From VAZQ01 sp035263865 (GTDB lineage: Bacteria; Pseudomonadota; Alphaproteobacteria; Rhizobiales; Xanthobacteraceae), in contig DATFQX010000283.1 in NCBI GenBank assembly GCA_035263865.1, forward strand, positions 1 through 28,858: DNA of 28,858 nucleotides, given 5' to 3'. Both the position numbers and the translations under genes were made by a program. The first letter of the stretch is position 1. Each line of letters begins with the position of its first letter. The notes beneath the pieces were generated by a model. The model did no database searches and was not told the DNA's origin. It saw only the letters and a list, made by a program, of their open reading frames with translations. Below are positions 19,994 through 28,346 of the stretch, one piece after another.

Positions 19994-20668
19994 TCATTTG
20001 CTGTCGCGGATCATGTATCCCGCGCCGCGCACCGTGTGCAGCAGAGGCTGCGCGAAACCTTTATCAATCTTCGACCGCAGGCGCGAGATGTGGACGTCAA
20101 TGACATTGGTCTGCGGATCGAAATGGTAATCCCACACGTTCTCAAGCAACATCGTGCGAGTCACGACTTGGCCGGCGTGCTTCATGAGATATTCGAGAAG
20201 GCGGAACTCGCGCGGCTGCAACACGATCTCGTCGCCTGCGCGTGTAACTTGGTGCGATAGCCGATCGAGTTCGAGATCGCCAACACGGTAGACCGTTTCC
20301 TCCCGACTGCCGCGCCGACGCGCGAGAGCCTCCGTACGCGCGAGCAGCTCCGAGAACGAATAGGGCTTAGGCAGGTAATCGTCGCCACCGGCCCGCAACC
20401 CCTTCACCCGGTCGTCGACTTGGCCCAGCGCGGAAAGAATGAGTGCAGGAGTCTCGATGCCTTTGCTTCGCAGCGTGCCGATGACCGCCAGCCCATCAAG
20501 CTTGGGCAACATACGATCGACAATCAGCACGTCATATTGGCCGTCGACCGCATGGGCGAGTCCCTCCTCGCCATCCACTGCCAAATCGGCAACATGCCCG
20601 ACCTCGCGGAATGCCTTTACCAGGTAGTCGGCGGCATCGCGGTCATCTTCGATGATCAGAAGACGCAT
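19994..20668 (-). CDS. feuP: OmpR/PhoB-family response regulator, FeuP-like
   Basis: 224 aa with the start at 20668. The frame continues upstream to 20737 but those residues have no receiver-domain features. The receiver has the acidic pair D8 and D9, phosphoacceptor D51 in LIVDRMLP, the conserved Thr/Ser region replaced by LILSALG, and K in YLPKPYSF. A C-terminal winged helix (about 125-224) contains LQPREFRLLEYLMKHAG and VIDVHISRLRSKID, the recognition and wing elements. It is a DNA-binding transcription factor expected to be phosphorylated by the adjacent kinase. Located between degP and the kinase, separated from degP by 281 nt containing two strong hairpins. Name by synteny with rhizobial feuP. 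Confidence 0.85.
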   Translation of the reverse strand: MRLLIIEDDRDAADYLVKAFREVGHVADLAVDGEEGLAHAVDGQYDVLIVDRMLPKLDGLAVIGTLRSKGIETPALILSALGQVDDRVKGLRAGGDDYLPKPYSFSELLARTEALARRRGSREETVYRVGDLELDRLSHQVTRAGDEIVLQPREFRLLEYLMKHAGQVVTRTMLLENVWDYHFDPQTNVIDVHISRLRSKIDKGFAQPLLHTVRGAGYMIRDSK

Positions 20669-20869
20669 GCTGAATCCACCGTCTCTCGGATAAGCGACGT
20701 TCCTTACCGTCGAACCGTACTGGACTGCATCAATCATAGCGGCACTATTTCACACTGTCCTGGCATCGGGCCCGATAGAGGATGCGACCCGAGAAATGCG
20801 AGGGCGGCGGCACAGCCTCTCGACCAGGTTCCGCACGGGTGGGGCGATGGGCACTGAGGCGGGAGGGAT

Positions 20870-20894
20870 GGGGACGGGCGTAAGGCCCGTCCCC
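20870..20894. terminator. Strong 10-bp hairpin, candidate terminator or RNA-stability element
   Basis: GGGGACGGGC pairs perfectly with GCCCGTCCCC across a 5-nt loop. It is in the 281-nt gap between degP and feuP. No run of T follows it on either strand, so as an intrinsic terminator it is atypical. It might act as a 3' mRNA stabiliser or a partial terminator that lowers expression of the downstream genes. Confidence 0.45.
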
Positions 20895-20903
20895 CTGGTA
20901 CGA

Positions 20904-20934
20904 ACCGCCGGCGGGGGCGACGGATGCCGGCGGT
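20904..20934. terminator. Second hairpin after degP, 9-bp perfect stem
   Basis: ACCGCCGGC pairs with GCCGGCGGT around a 13-nt loop, 15 nt past the degP stop. Together with the hairpin at 20870-20894 it forms a tandem stem-loop pair in the leader of feuP and trailer of degP. No T-tract is visible, so call strength is moderate. Confidence 0.45.
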
Positions 20935-20949
20935 GCGCCCCATTCTCGC

Positions 20950-22476
20950 TCAGGCTTTGCCGAGGCGCAGCGCGACGAACCTCGTCGCGTCACCCGACTT
21001 CACCCGCATGAGGATCGTGCGCTTGCCCTCTTTCTGCGCTTCTCCCAGCGCGCTGCGTACATCGGAGGGATTGGCAACCTTCTTGCCGCCCACCTCGAGA
21101 ATGACATCACCGGTCTTGACGCCTTGATCGGAGGCAACCCCGTTGGGGTCGACCTCGGTGACGACTACCCCTTCCGAGCCGCTACCGGCGACTTGGCCGG
21201 CCGGCACGACCGTGAGGCCGAGCCGCGGCACATCCGTACCTTCTGGGCCGGAGGAGTCCGGCGTCGCCGTCCCGCGCGCCTCCCGCTGATTGGGCAATTC
21301 GCCCAAGGCAACCGAGAAGGCCTTCTCCTCACCCTTGCGCCACACCGTCAGCTTCGTGGTCGAACCCGGTGCCAGACTGCCGATCTGCCTCGCGAGGTCT
21401 CTGGCGTCCTTCACCGGGCTGCCATTCACGGCCGTGATAACGTCACCGGCCATGATGCCCGCCTTGGCGGCCGGGCTATTAGCCTGCGGTTCGGCCACAA
21501 GCGCGCCCTGCGGCGTTTTCAGATCAAGATTGTCCGCGATCTCGGCGGTGACTGGCTGGATCTGCACACCGATCCAGCCGCGGGTGACTTTGCCGTTCTC
21601 CTTGAGCTGGGCCACGACCGTCTTCACAGTCGGAGCAGGGATCGCAAAAGCGATGCCGACCGAACCGCCCGACGGCGAGAAGATGGCCGTGTTGACGCCA
21701 ATCACGTTGCCGTCCACATCGAAAGTCGGCCCGCCGGAATTGCCTTTGTTGACCGGGGCATCGATCTGAATGAAGTCGTCGTACGGTCCCGCCCCGATGT
21801 CGCGGCCGCGCGCCGAAACAATACCGGCCGTCACGGTCCCGCCGAGGCCGAATGGATTACCGACCGCCAGCACCCAATCGCCGATGCGCGGCGCCTTGTC
21901 GGCGAGCTGCACATACGGGAAATCGCTGCGGCCCTCGACTTTGATAAGTGCAACGTCGGTGCGCGGATCGGTACCGATTACCTTCGCGGTGTAGGTTTTC
22001 CCGTCGTCGGCAGTCACCTCCACCGTATCGGCCTTATCGACGACGTGGTTGTTGGTCACGGCGTAACCGTCGGCGCTGATAAAGAAGCCGGAGCCCTGGC
22101 CGGTCACGAGGCGCTCGCGCGGCCTGCTGCGCGGTTGCTCGGGATTAAGTCCCTCCGGCGAGCCGAAGCGGCGGAAGAAGCGTTCGACGTTTGGCGGGAA
22201 CGGCGAATCGCCCTCGAAGCCCATCACTGTGGCGCCGCCCGCAGTCTTGACGCGGACCGAGATGACAGCTGGCTTCACCTTCTCGACGATGTCGGCAAAT
22301 CCCATCGGGCGCTGAATGCCCTGCGCGTAAGCGACTGAGCTGAGAGCCGAGTCGGTCGGCCGCGGGAGAACTCCGCCGAGCAGCACGGTCGCGCCGAGGC
22401 CGGCAACGCCGGCCAGCAAAATGAGACGACGCGCGGAGAGGATGCGCGATTTCGGAGCGGGAACGCTCGCAGTCAT
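20950..22476 (-). CDS. degP: DegP/HtrA-family periplasmic serine endopeptidase
   Basis: 508 aa from the ATG at 22476, which has GGAG at a spacing of 8. An alternative GTG start at 22485 is also possible. The N-terminus is a long signal sequence with hydrophobic core and probable cleavage near AYA-QG. The trypsin-like domain carries the triad H144 (TNNHVV), D174 (DPRTDVALI) and S247 (NKGNSGGPTF). Two PDZ domains follow, at about 300-390 and 415-500. The layout is that of DegP/DegQ/MucD and not of the single-PDZ DegS. Family knowledge: degrades or refolds misfolded envelope proteins. Its place downstream of the cytochrome c maturation genes, in the same direction, is the conserved rhizobial order as I recall it. 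Confidence 0.94.
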   Translation of the reverse strand: MTASVPAPKSRILSARRLILLAGVAGLGATVLLGGVLPRPTDSALSSVAYAQGIQRPMGFADIVEKVKPAVISVRVKTAGGATVMGFEGDSPFPPNVERFFRRFGSPEGLNPEQPRSRPRERLVTGQGSGFFISADGYAVTNNHVVDKADTVEVTADDGKTYTAKVIGTDPRTDVALIKVEGRSDFPYVQLADKAPRIGDWVLAVGNPFGLGGTVTAGIVSARGRDIGAGPYDDFIQIDAPVNKGNSGGPTFDVDGNVIGVNTAIFSPSGGSVGIAFAIPAPTVKTVVAQLKENGKVTRGWIGVQIQPVTAEIADNLDLKTPQGALVAEPQANSPAAKAGIMAGDVITAVNGSPVKDARDLARQIGSLAPGSTTKLTVWRKGEEKAFSVALGELPNQREARGTATPDSSGPEGTDVPRLGLTVVPAGQVAGSGSEGVVVTEVDPNGVASDQGVKTGDVILEVGGKKVANPSDVRSALGEAQKEGKRTILMRVKSGDATRFVALRLGKA

Positions 22477-22501
22477 ATCGGTCACTCCATGGTTCTGTGC
22501 G

Positions 22502-22521
22502 GGGGCACCGAGCGGTGCCCC
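22502..22521. promoter_or_regulatory. Leader hairpin upstream of degP
   Basis: GGGGCACC and GGTGCCCC form an 8-bp perfect stem with the loop GAGC, in the 152-161 nt between ccmH and degP and about 13 nt before the ribosome site. Read on the minus strand it could be a weak terminator after ccmH, or a thermally or translationally active leader of degP. No promoter boxes could be identified with confidence in the gap. Confidence 0.35.
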
Positions 22522-22637
22522 GTTGCCTGAGCAAGATGGGGGGCGCTTCCTTACCGCGCGCTGTCGGCGAAATTAAAACTTCGTAAGGTCGATCAGGCTG
22601 AAAAGCTGCAGGTTTGCAAGTAGTTATCGCAACCGGC

Positions 22638-23108
22638 TCATTGTCGCCCGCCGCGCAAAATGTCCGATAACCGGTCCGCTTCGGCCGCCGTGAGCGTTTC
22701 TTGCTCCGCCGCCCTAGTGGCTCGGTAGCGGCGTGCCAACACGAGCACCCCAAATGCTCCGATGATGAGGATCGTTGCCGGACCGAACCACAACAGCGCG
22801 GTATGCCACGAAAACCGCGGCCGCAGCAGCACGAACTCGCCATATCGTGCGACCAAAAAATCGATCACCTGCTGGTCGCTCTCGCCCGCCTGCAATCGTT
22901 CACGCACGAGCACACGCAGGTCGTGCGCTAGCGGCGCATCGGAATCGTCGATCGACTGATTCTGGCACACCATACAGCGCAGTTCCTTGGACAGCGCGCG
23001 GGCGCGTGATTCCAACGCCGGGTCTGAGATGATTTCGTCTGGCTCGACAGCAATGGCAGTCGGCACAGCCAAAAGCGTGAGCAGTGCGACGATAAGAAGA
23101 CGCCTCAA
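22638..23108 (-). CDS. ccmH: Cytochrome c-type biogenesis protein CcmH
   Basis: 156 aa. It begins at a TTG with AGGA upstream. Signal peptide at residues 1-20 ending near AIA-VE. The thiol-redox motif LRCMVCQNQSI (C45, C48) is the CcmH/CycL signature, followed by the acidic helix SDAPLAHDLR. One transmembrane helix is near residues 105-125. It reduces apocytochrome c cysteines in the periplasm, taking electrons from CcmG, and presents the apoprotein to CcmF. It starts 5 nt after the ccmF stop. The single-domain short form is normal for Alphaproteobacteria, where the CcmI domain is a separate protein. Confidence 0.95.
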   Translation of the reverse strand: MRRLLIVALLTLLAVPTAIAVEPDEIISDPALESRARALSKELRCMVCQNQSIDDSDAPLAHDLRVLVRERLQAGESDQQVIDFLVARYGEFVLLRPRFSWHTALLWFGPATILIIGAFGVLVLARRYRATRAAEQETLTAAEADRLSDILRGGRQ

Positions 23109-23113
23109 GGATC

Positions 23114-25096
23114 CTACTCCGCTGGCGACAGTGCGGCCTTGCTCCGCGCCGGTTTGGGCGCCCCCACGCGCAGACGCCGATCCGAGAGCGACAGCACACC
23201 ACCGATGGCCATGACCAGGGCGCCGAACCAGATGAGCAACACCAGTGGCTTGTAATAGAGCCGCACCGCGAGCGAGCCGTCCGGATTTGCGTCGCCGAGG
23301 GACAGGTAGAGTTGGGAAACGCCTCGGGTCATGAGCGCAGTTTGGGTCGTGGCGGTGGCCCGCGAAGGAAAATTGCGCTTTGCCGGCTCCATCACGCCAA
23401 CGAAATCGCCGTGGCGCCGTACCGTGAAATGGGCCGCAAGGTCACGGTAATTCGGGCCCTGGCGCGTGGCCATGCCGTCGAATTGAAGGTCATAGCGTCG
23501 GATCGAGATCGATTGTCCGGGTCTGAGCTCCGCAATGCGCTCGAGACTCCACTGCGTCTCGCCGATGACGCCAAGCAGCGTGATGCCGAGCCCAAAATGC
23601 GCGAAGGCAGCGCCCCAGGCGGATCGCGGCAAGCCCTCTGCACGCGCAAACGCGGTCGCGAGCGGCACCCTGAGTAAGCCGGTGCGCTCCACGATTTCGG
23701 TCAAAGCTCCGGCCATCACATAAAGCGCAAGACCGATCGCGAATGGCACCAGAATCGGTCCGCCGCCCTCCATGGCGAAGACCACGGCGACGGCGATCAC
23801 GGCGACAGCAGCGGCGCCGACAAGCCGCTGGGCTACACCCAGCAGGTCGCCGCGCTTCCACGCCAGCAGCGGACCAAAAGGCACTACGACGAGGAGCGGA
23901 ATGAAAAGGGGGGCGAAGGTAGCGTTGAAGAACGGCGCACCGACCGAAATTTTGTCCCCTGTGAGCGCTTCCAGAGCGAGCGGATAAACGGTGCCAATGA
24001 ACACGGTGGCACAGGCACTCACCAAGAAAAGATTGTTGAGCACTAGCGCGCCTTCACGCGAAACAGGCGCGAACAGGCCTCCTTGTTTGAGCATGGGCGC
24101 GCGCAATGCAAAGAGCGCGAGGCTGCCCCCGATGAACAGCGCCAGGATACCTAGGATAAAGACGCCGCGCGTCGGATCGTTGGCAAACGCGTGCACTGAC
24201 GTGAGAACGCCCGAGCGCACGAGAAAGGTGCCGATCAGCGAGAATGAGAAGGCCAATAATGCGAGCAGGATCGTCCATACCTTGAGCGCATCGCGTTTTT
24301 CCATCACCAGGGCAGAATGGAGAAGCGCAGTGGCGGCTAGCCAGGGCACCAAGGAGGCATTCTCGACCGGGTCCCAGAACCACCAACCGCCCCACCCGAG
24401 CGTGTAATACGCCCAATAGGAACCCATCGCGATACCGAGCGTCAGAAATATCCACGCGAGCAGCGTCCAGGGCCGTACCCAGCGCGCCCAAGCGGCATCG
24501 ATGCGCTCGTCGATCAGCGCGGCAATCGCGAAGGAAAACGAGATCGAAAGTCCGACATAGCCGACATAGAGCAGCGGCGGATGAATGGCGAGTCCTGGAT
24601 CCTGCAGGACGGGATTGAGGTCGCGACCCTCGAACGGCGCCTCGGGGATGCGCAGGAATGGATTCGACGTGATCAGGATGAAAAGAAGGAATGCAGCTGC
24701 GATCGAGGACTGCACCGCGAGCACGTTGGCCTTGAGCCGTGCCGGCAGGTTGGCACCGAACAGGGCGACCAGCGCGCCAAAGATGCTGAGAATGAAGACC
24801 CACAGCAGCATCGAGCCTTCGTGATTCCCCCACACACCGGTGAGCTTGTAGACAAGCGGCTTTGCCGAGTGGGAGTTCTCGAATACGTTGAGGACGGAAA
24901 AATCGGACCGCACGTAGCAAATTATGAGTGCGGCAAAGGCGAACGCGATGAAGCAGAATTGCGCGAGCGCCGTCGGCCCGGCCACAGCCATCAGCACAGG
25001 ATCATTCTTGCGCGCTCCAGCCAGCGGGACGCTCGCCTGCACGAGCGCTAATGCGAACGCCAGCACAAGGGCATAGTGGCCGAATTCGGCTATCAT
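23114..25096 (-). CDS. ccmF: Heme lyase subunit CcmF
   Basis: 660 aa, many transmembrane helices. The WWD heme-handling signature is GWGGWWFWDPVENASLVPW at about 234-252. Conserved heme-ligand or periplasmic histidines are visible at about H92 (WGNHEGSM), H172 (AIHPPLL), H260 (ALLHSALV) and one in LTSVHAF. Family knowledge: core of the system I heme ligation complex, with CcmH and CcmI, attaching heme to CXXCH cysteines at the periplasmic face. The gene follows ccmE after 42 nt and is tightly coupled to ccmH. The C-terminal third carries an ordinary periplasmic loop before the last helices. No anomalies seen. Confidence 0.96.
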   Translation of the reverse strand: MIAEFGHYALVLAFALALVQASVPLAGARKNDPVLMAVAGPTALAQFCFIAFAFAALIICYVRSDFSVLNVFENSHSAKPLVYKLTGVWGNHEGSMLLWVFILSIFGALVALFGANLPARLKANVLAVQSSIAAAFLLFILITSNPFLRIPEAPFEGRDLNPVLQDPGLAIHPPLLYVGYVGLSISFSFAIAALIDERIDAAWARWVRPWTLLAWIFLTLGIAMGSYWAYYTLGWGGWWFWDPVENASLVPWLAATALLHSALVMEKRDALKVWTILLALLAFSFSLIGTFLVRSGVLTSVHAFANDPTRGVFILGILALFIGGSLALFALRAPMLKQGGLFAPVSREGALVLNNLFLVSACATVFIGTVYPLALEALTGDKISVGAPFFNATFAPLFIPLLVVVPFGPLLAWKRGDLLGVAQRLVGAAAVAVIAVAVVFAMEGGGPILVPFAIGLALYVMAGALTEIVERTGLLRVPLATAFARAEGLPRSAWGAAFAHFGLGITLLGVIGETQWSLERIAELRPGQSISIRRYDLQFDGMATRQGPNYRDLAAHFTVRRHGDFVGVMEPAKRNFPSRATATTQTALMTRGVSQLYLSLGDANPDGSLAVRLYYKPLVLLIWFGALVMAIGGVLSLSDRRLRVGAPKPARSKAALSPAE

Positions 25097-25138
25097 GGTC
25101 TGCCCTTTTGATCATATGGCGCGCGATGCGCGAATACT

Positions 25139-25615
25139 TCATTCCGCCCTGCGCGCGGGTGCCGCACCGAGCTTCCTTTCATAATCGTCCTTCCAATGCC
25201 CCTGCTTCTTCAATGCGTCAGCGACGGCTTTCGGCATGTATCTTTCGTCATGCTTGGCGAGCACGTGATCGGCGCGGAAGATCCCATCTGAATCGAGAGC
25301 ACCTTCGACGACCACGCCTTGACCTTCGCGGAACAGGTCAGGCAAGAGTCCCTGATAGCCGACTGGGACGCTACGTGTCCCGTCGGTCACCTCGAAATGG
25401 ACTGCAAGGCCCTCACCGCGCGAAATGCTGCCTTCCTTCACTAGGCCGCCGATGCGCATGCGCGTCCCTGGCTTGATGTGCTTTTCGACTAGTTCGGTCG
25501 GTGAATTGAAGAAGACGATGGATTCCTTGAGCGCGCTGAGGACCAAACCGATTGCCAGCGCAAGTACGCCAAGCGCCGCGCCGATAAGGGAGAAGCGTCG
25601 TTGTCTGCGGGTCAT
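25139..25615 (-). CDS. ccmE: Heme chaperone CcmE
   Basis: 158 aa. N-terminal transmembrane anchor at about residues 8-28, then an OB-fold beta barrel facing the periplasm. The covalent heme-binding histidine is H122 in the family motif HDERYMP, with Y126 as axial ligand. The flexible tail after it is rich in lysine. CcmE receives heme from the CcmABCD complex and carries it to CcmF. The start ATG is 30 nt after the ccmI stop, and the gene ends 42 nt before ccmF, so the genes form an operon. Confidence 0.97.
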   Translation of the reverse strand: MTRRQRRFSLIGAALGVLALAIGLVLSALKESIVFFNSPTELVEKHIKPGTRMRIGGLVKEGSISRGEGLAVHFEVTDGTRSVPVGYQGLLPDLFREGQGVVVEGALDSDGIFRADHVLAKHDERYMPKAVADALKKQGHWKDDYERKLGAAPARRAE

Positions 25616-25645
25616 TTGCGTGTCATCACGCGCGCGTCCGTAGCG

Positions 25646-26761
25646 CTAGCCCTCCACGCCAAGTCCTTTGAGGAGTTCATCCAAACGCCGCAACTTCGTC
25701 GCGTCACCAGCGAGCGCGCGCCGCGCATCCGCCACAGCGGCACGGGCTTTATCGGGTTGGCCGAGCACCATGTAGGAGCGAACGAGCCGCAGCCATCCTT
25801 CGAGATCGGCGCCGTCCCGATGCAGCCGCTCCGAGAGGCGCTCGACCATGCCTTCAATCGTAGCGTTGCGTTGCTCAGGACTTAGCTCGGTTGACGCCGC
25901 GATCTTTTCCTCGCTCGTTTGTCGCCCTGATGCGGCCGTCGTATCGACGCGGACGAGCGCGCTTCGTACCAAATCGATCCACGGCGCCTCGGGCGGAGCC
26001 GACTCGATCAATGCGCGCCAGATCGCGGCGGCTTGCGTGCGATCACCATCCTGCTCGGCTGCAAGTCCGAGAAAGTAGCGCGCCTGAATCGCGTTCGCCT
26101 CGAGTGAGACCGCCCTCTCGAATGCCGCTTTCGCCTCGGCGGTCACGAGACCGTTAGCGGCAAAAACCAAGGCCTCGCCCAAGGCGCTCTCGCGCTCGGC
26201 GCTGGCACCGTTGAGGCTAAGTACTTTGCGGCGCGCTTTCACCGCCTCGTCGAAACGCCCGAGACGCAGATACACCGGCGCGATGATCTCCCAACCCCGG
26301 CCATCATCGGGGTGACGAGAAAGATGCCCTTCTACCCGGGCCACCATGGTGTCGAGCGACAGACCCTCACGCGAAGCGGCAAGGCGCGGCGCAAGCGGCT
26401 GATCCGGCAGTGAGGGCGAGCCGAGCGCGAGATAAAGCGCTGCCGCGCCAAAGGGCAGCAGCACAAGCGCCACAATCGCGACCGCTCTGCGTCGCCATAT
26501 CGGGGAAGGCGCGCTGCTGGCAGATGCGGTGTGTGCATCGGCCGCAGCAATGAGCCGGCGCGATACTTCGACGCGGGCAGCTGCTGCCTCCTTCTCCCCG
26601 ATCAGGCCCGCTTCACGATCGCGTTCGAGCTCGACGAGTTGTTCTCGATAAACCGCGACGTCGCTGCCCGAATGCAATTCGCCTCGCCATCGTGCCAGTG
26701 GCCAAAGTACGGCCCAAACGGCCGCTGCGGTCATTAATGCGAGGCCAAACCACAACGCCAT
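25646..26761 (-). CDS. ccmI: Cytochrome c biogenesis protein CcmI (CycH) with TPR domain
   Basis: 371 aa. Two transmembrane helices (about 4-20 and 93-112) bracket a cytoplasmic loop with a leucine-rich helix, VYREQLVELERDREAGLI, which matches the CcmI N-terminal domain. The periplasmic C-terminal part (about 135-370) is built of TPR-like helices, for example GWEIIAPVYLRLGRFDEAVK and WLRLVRSYMVLGQPDKARA. It binds apocytochrome c and delivers it to CcmF/CcmH. The ribosome site before the ATG is weak. First gene of the minus-strand run; upstream is a 332-bp stretch with no clear gene. Confidence 0.93.
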   Translation of the reverse strand: MALWFGLALMTAAAVWAVLWPLARWRGELHSGSDVAVYREQLVELERDREAGLIGEKEAAAARVEVSRRLIAAADAHTASASSAPSPIWRRRAVAIVALVLLPFGAAALYLALGSPSLPDQPLAPRLAASREGLSLDTMVARVEGHLSRHPDDGRGWEIIAPVYLRLGRFDEAVKARRKVLSLNGASAERESALGEALVFAANGLVTAEAKAAFERAVSLEANAIQARYFLGLAAEQDGDRTQAAAIWRALIESAPPEAPWIDLVRSALVRVDTTAASGRQTSEEKIAASTELSPEQRNATIEGMVERLSERLHRDGADLEGWLRLVRSYMVLGQPDKARAAVADARRALAGDATKLRRLDELLKGLGVEG

Positions 26762-27093
26762 CGATGAATCCGTCGGATTGAATCAGCTTCGCCGAGGCGC
26801 GCGAAAGCAGGAGTACCGCTGATCGAGGCGCGCCGAGCGCGATTACATCACGACAAACACGGTCCCACTGCAACGGCGAAACGTCCATCAAAGCCGCGAC
26901 ATGGGGAAGCGGGAACTCGTAAATTTGCCGTAACCAGAATAGCTTCCACGGCGATGAGGACGAAATCCGGCGTTTCTGCAACGCCGATACGGCAGCTGCC
27001 TGGTGCACCCGCCAACTGCTTGCCAGATTTCCGCTTTGCGCCGCTCCTCACGCACCGGCTACCCGTTACCGAGGGAGGAGAGCCCGGTGGCGA
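26762..27093. other. 332-bp gap without a supported gene
   Basis: Between ccmI and the lipoprotein gene. A minus-strand frame from 27008 enters ccmI out of frame and would encode about 82 residues outside it. Its third-position bases are mixed and not GC-biased as in its neighbours, so I do not call it. The gap probably holds the ccmI promoter, but no convincing boxes were seen. No tRNA or other RNA signature noticed. Confidence 0.5.
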
Positions 27094-27579
27094 TCAGCCG
27101 ACCGCAGTCCAGGTACCATCCGGACTGCGGCAAGCGTTGCCGCGGGCGACCTGCGGCCGTCCATCGATATAAATCGTGTGCGTGTAGGGGCGGCACTGCA
27201 ATCCATTAGACTGATAGGCGGGGCCCGGAACAACTGATCCATAGCGGCCGGAATCGGGGTTCTTCCAGGCCACCGCCACACCCGATTTCCCGGCCTCAAG
27301 CGCTTGCATCTGCGCCGCATAGGCACGCCGCTTATCATCATCGTCCATCCCGGCACCGATGCGATTGCCGATGAGGCCGCCGATCGCAGCGCCCGCAAGA
27401 CCAGCCGCGATGCGCTCGCCAGTCCCACCGCCAAACTGAGAACCGATCAGACCGCCGGCAACAGCGCCGACGAGCGTGCCGGTATTTTCCTTTGGTCCCT
27501 GGCCAGTTTCGGGAGTGCCGGCGCACGCCGCCACCCACAGTGCGACAGCCGCAACAGCACACAGGCGAACGAAAGACAT
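27094..27579 (-). CDS. Glycine-zipper outer-membrane lipoprotein (17-kDa surface antigen-like)
   Basis: 161 aa. A lipoprotein signal with lipobox VAAC (lipidated C19) is followed by a short linker and then a glycine-zipper: GTLVGAVAGGLIGSQFGGG and GLAGAAIGGLIGNRIGAGM, with repeating GxxxG spacing. A charged stretch follows, DDDDKRR, which is frequent in this family. The C-terminal half, SYTHTIYIDGRPQVA-like (here TIYIDGRPQVARGNA), matches the small C-terminal domain of the Rickettsia 17-kDa antigen group. Family knowledge: outer-membrane lipoprotein of unknown role, common in Alphaproteobacteria. Divergent from the DUF5681 gene. No operon partner. Confidence 0.88.
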   Translation of the reverse strand: MSFVRLCAVAAVALWVAACAGTPETGQGPKENTGTLVGAVAGGLIGSQFGGGTGERIAAGLAGAAIGGLIGNRIGAGMDDDDKRRAYAAQMQALEAGKSGVAVAWKNPDSGRYGSVVPGPAYQSNGLQCRPYTHTIYIDGRPQVARGNACRSPDGTWTAVG

Positions 27580-27903
27580 GTCTCGAGCCCCCAGATGATC
27601 CCCTGCAATTTGAACGGACCGGCTTTCCCCATTTGGCCGAGGCCGACGCTCCAGCTAATGGCCAAAATTGGGGCAAAAATAGAGCCTGCCTGCATTTTCA
27701 AGGTCTTGCCCTGGCAAACCACCACCCGCGGCAGCTTTGACCCGCAAAGGTTTTCCGGCGCAGTGTCAACCGCGCACTTGCGTTGCCGTCCAGCAGCACT
27801 CCCAACAGTCATCGAGCCAAAAGAATAAACGGCCGGACGCCGGGGCACGGCCGAGACTCGCCCCGAATCAGGTACACCTCGGTCTCAGAACCAGGCGAAG
27901 ACA
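27580..27903. other. 324-bp divergent intergenic region
   Basis: Lies between the lipoprotein (-) and DUF5681 (+) genes. No frame with coding character is visible. It should hold both promoters. A short GC-rich inverted repeat, GGCCG...CGGCC, sits near 27830-27852. No tRNA end or obvious integration core was found even though mobile-element debris begins just to the right. Confidence 0.5.
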
Positions 27904-28344
27904 ATGAACGCGAGCACTGAGCCAAACACCGCTCCCAAGGTCAATGGCCGCATCAACGGCAGGTTCGCGCCGGGGTTCTCTGGAAACCCTGGTGGGTCAC
28001 CGGAGGCTACGCGCCGAGCGTTCAACAAGCGCTTTCTGCTCGATCTGGCGGAAGATTGGCAGCAGCATGGGCGGGAGGTTTTCAAGCGGGTGCGGCGCGA
28101 GTCCCCGGCTGCGTATTTGAAGGTCTGCGCAATGCTCGTGCCGCGCGAGATGAAGTTGGAGCATTCTGGCGGCGTCAAGGCGATGACGGACGAGCTGCTC
28201 GAACGAACCCTGGAAGCCATTGAAAGCCTGATGGCACAGCGCGCCGCCGGCCTCGGCGCCAACGCTAAGGTGATTGAGGGGGAAGCGGAAGTCGTCCCGA
28301 GCTTGCCGGCGCCCGGAAGGGGCACCAAGATGCCCAAGGCCTAA
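27904..28344 (+). CDS. DUF5681 domain-containing protein
   Basis: 146 aa. The N-terminal motif GRFAPGFSGNPGG at about residues 19-31 is diagnostic of DUF5681, a small protein domain often found in prophages and genomic islands, and suspected to relate to phage DNA packaging or HNH/terminase-adjacent genes. The rest is helical with many charges (about 40-115) and a flexible Pro/Gly-rich tail. The ribosome site GCGAAG before the ATG is weak. It ends 2 nt before the stop of the integrase remnant on the opposite strand. The function is unknown. The context suggests it is a mobile-element passenger. Confidence 0.8.
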   Translation: MNASTEPNTAPKVNGRINGRFAPGFSGNPGGSPEATRRAFNKRFLLDLAEDWQQHGREVFKRVRRESPAAYLKVCAMLVPREMKLEHSGGVKAMTDELLERTLEAIESLMAQRAAGLGANAKVIEGEAEVVPSLPAPGRGTKMPKA

Positions 28345-28346
28345 GG

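Noticed and set aside
21124..22338. Plus-strand 404-codon frame antisense to degP
   Set aside because: Antisense shadow over the protease and PDZ domains, rich in Arg/Asp/His as expected from reverse GC-rich codons.
26613..27008. Possible small gene upstream of and overlapping ccmI
   Set aside because: Third codon positions lack the GC bias of neighbours, and half the frame lies inside ccmI in the wrong phase.
27580..27903. Integration site (tRNA 3' end) for the decayed integrase
   Set aside because: No tRNA cloverleaf, T-loop or CCA-like end was found, and no direct repeat flanking the remnant is visible in the window.
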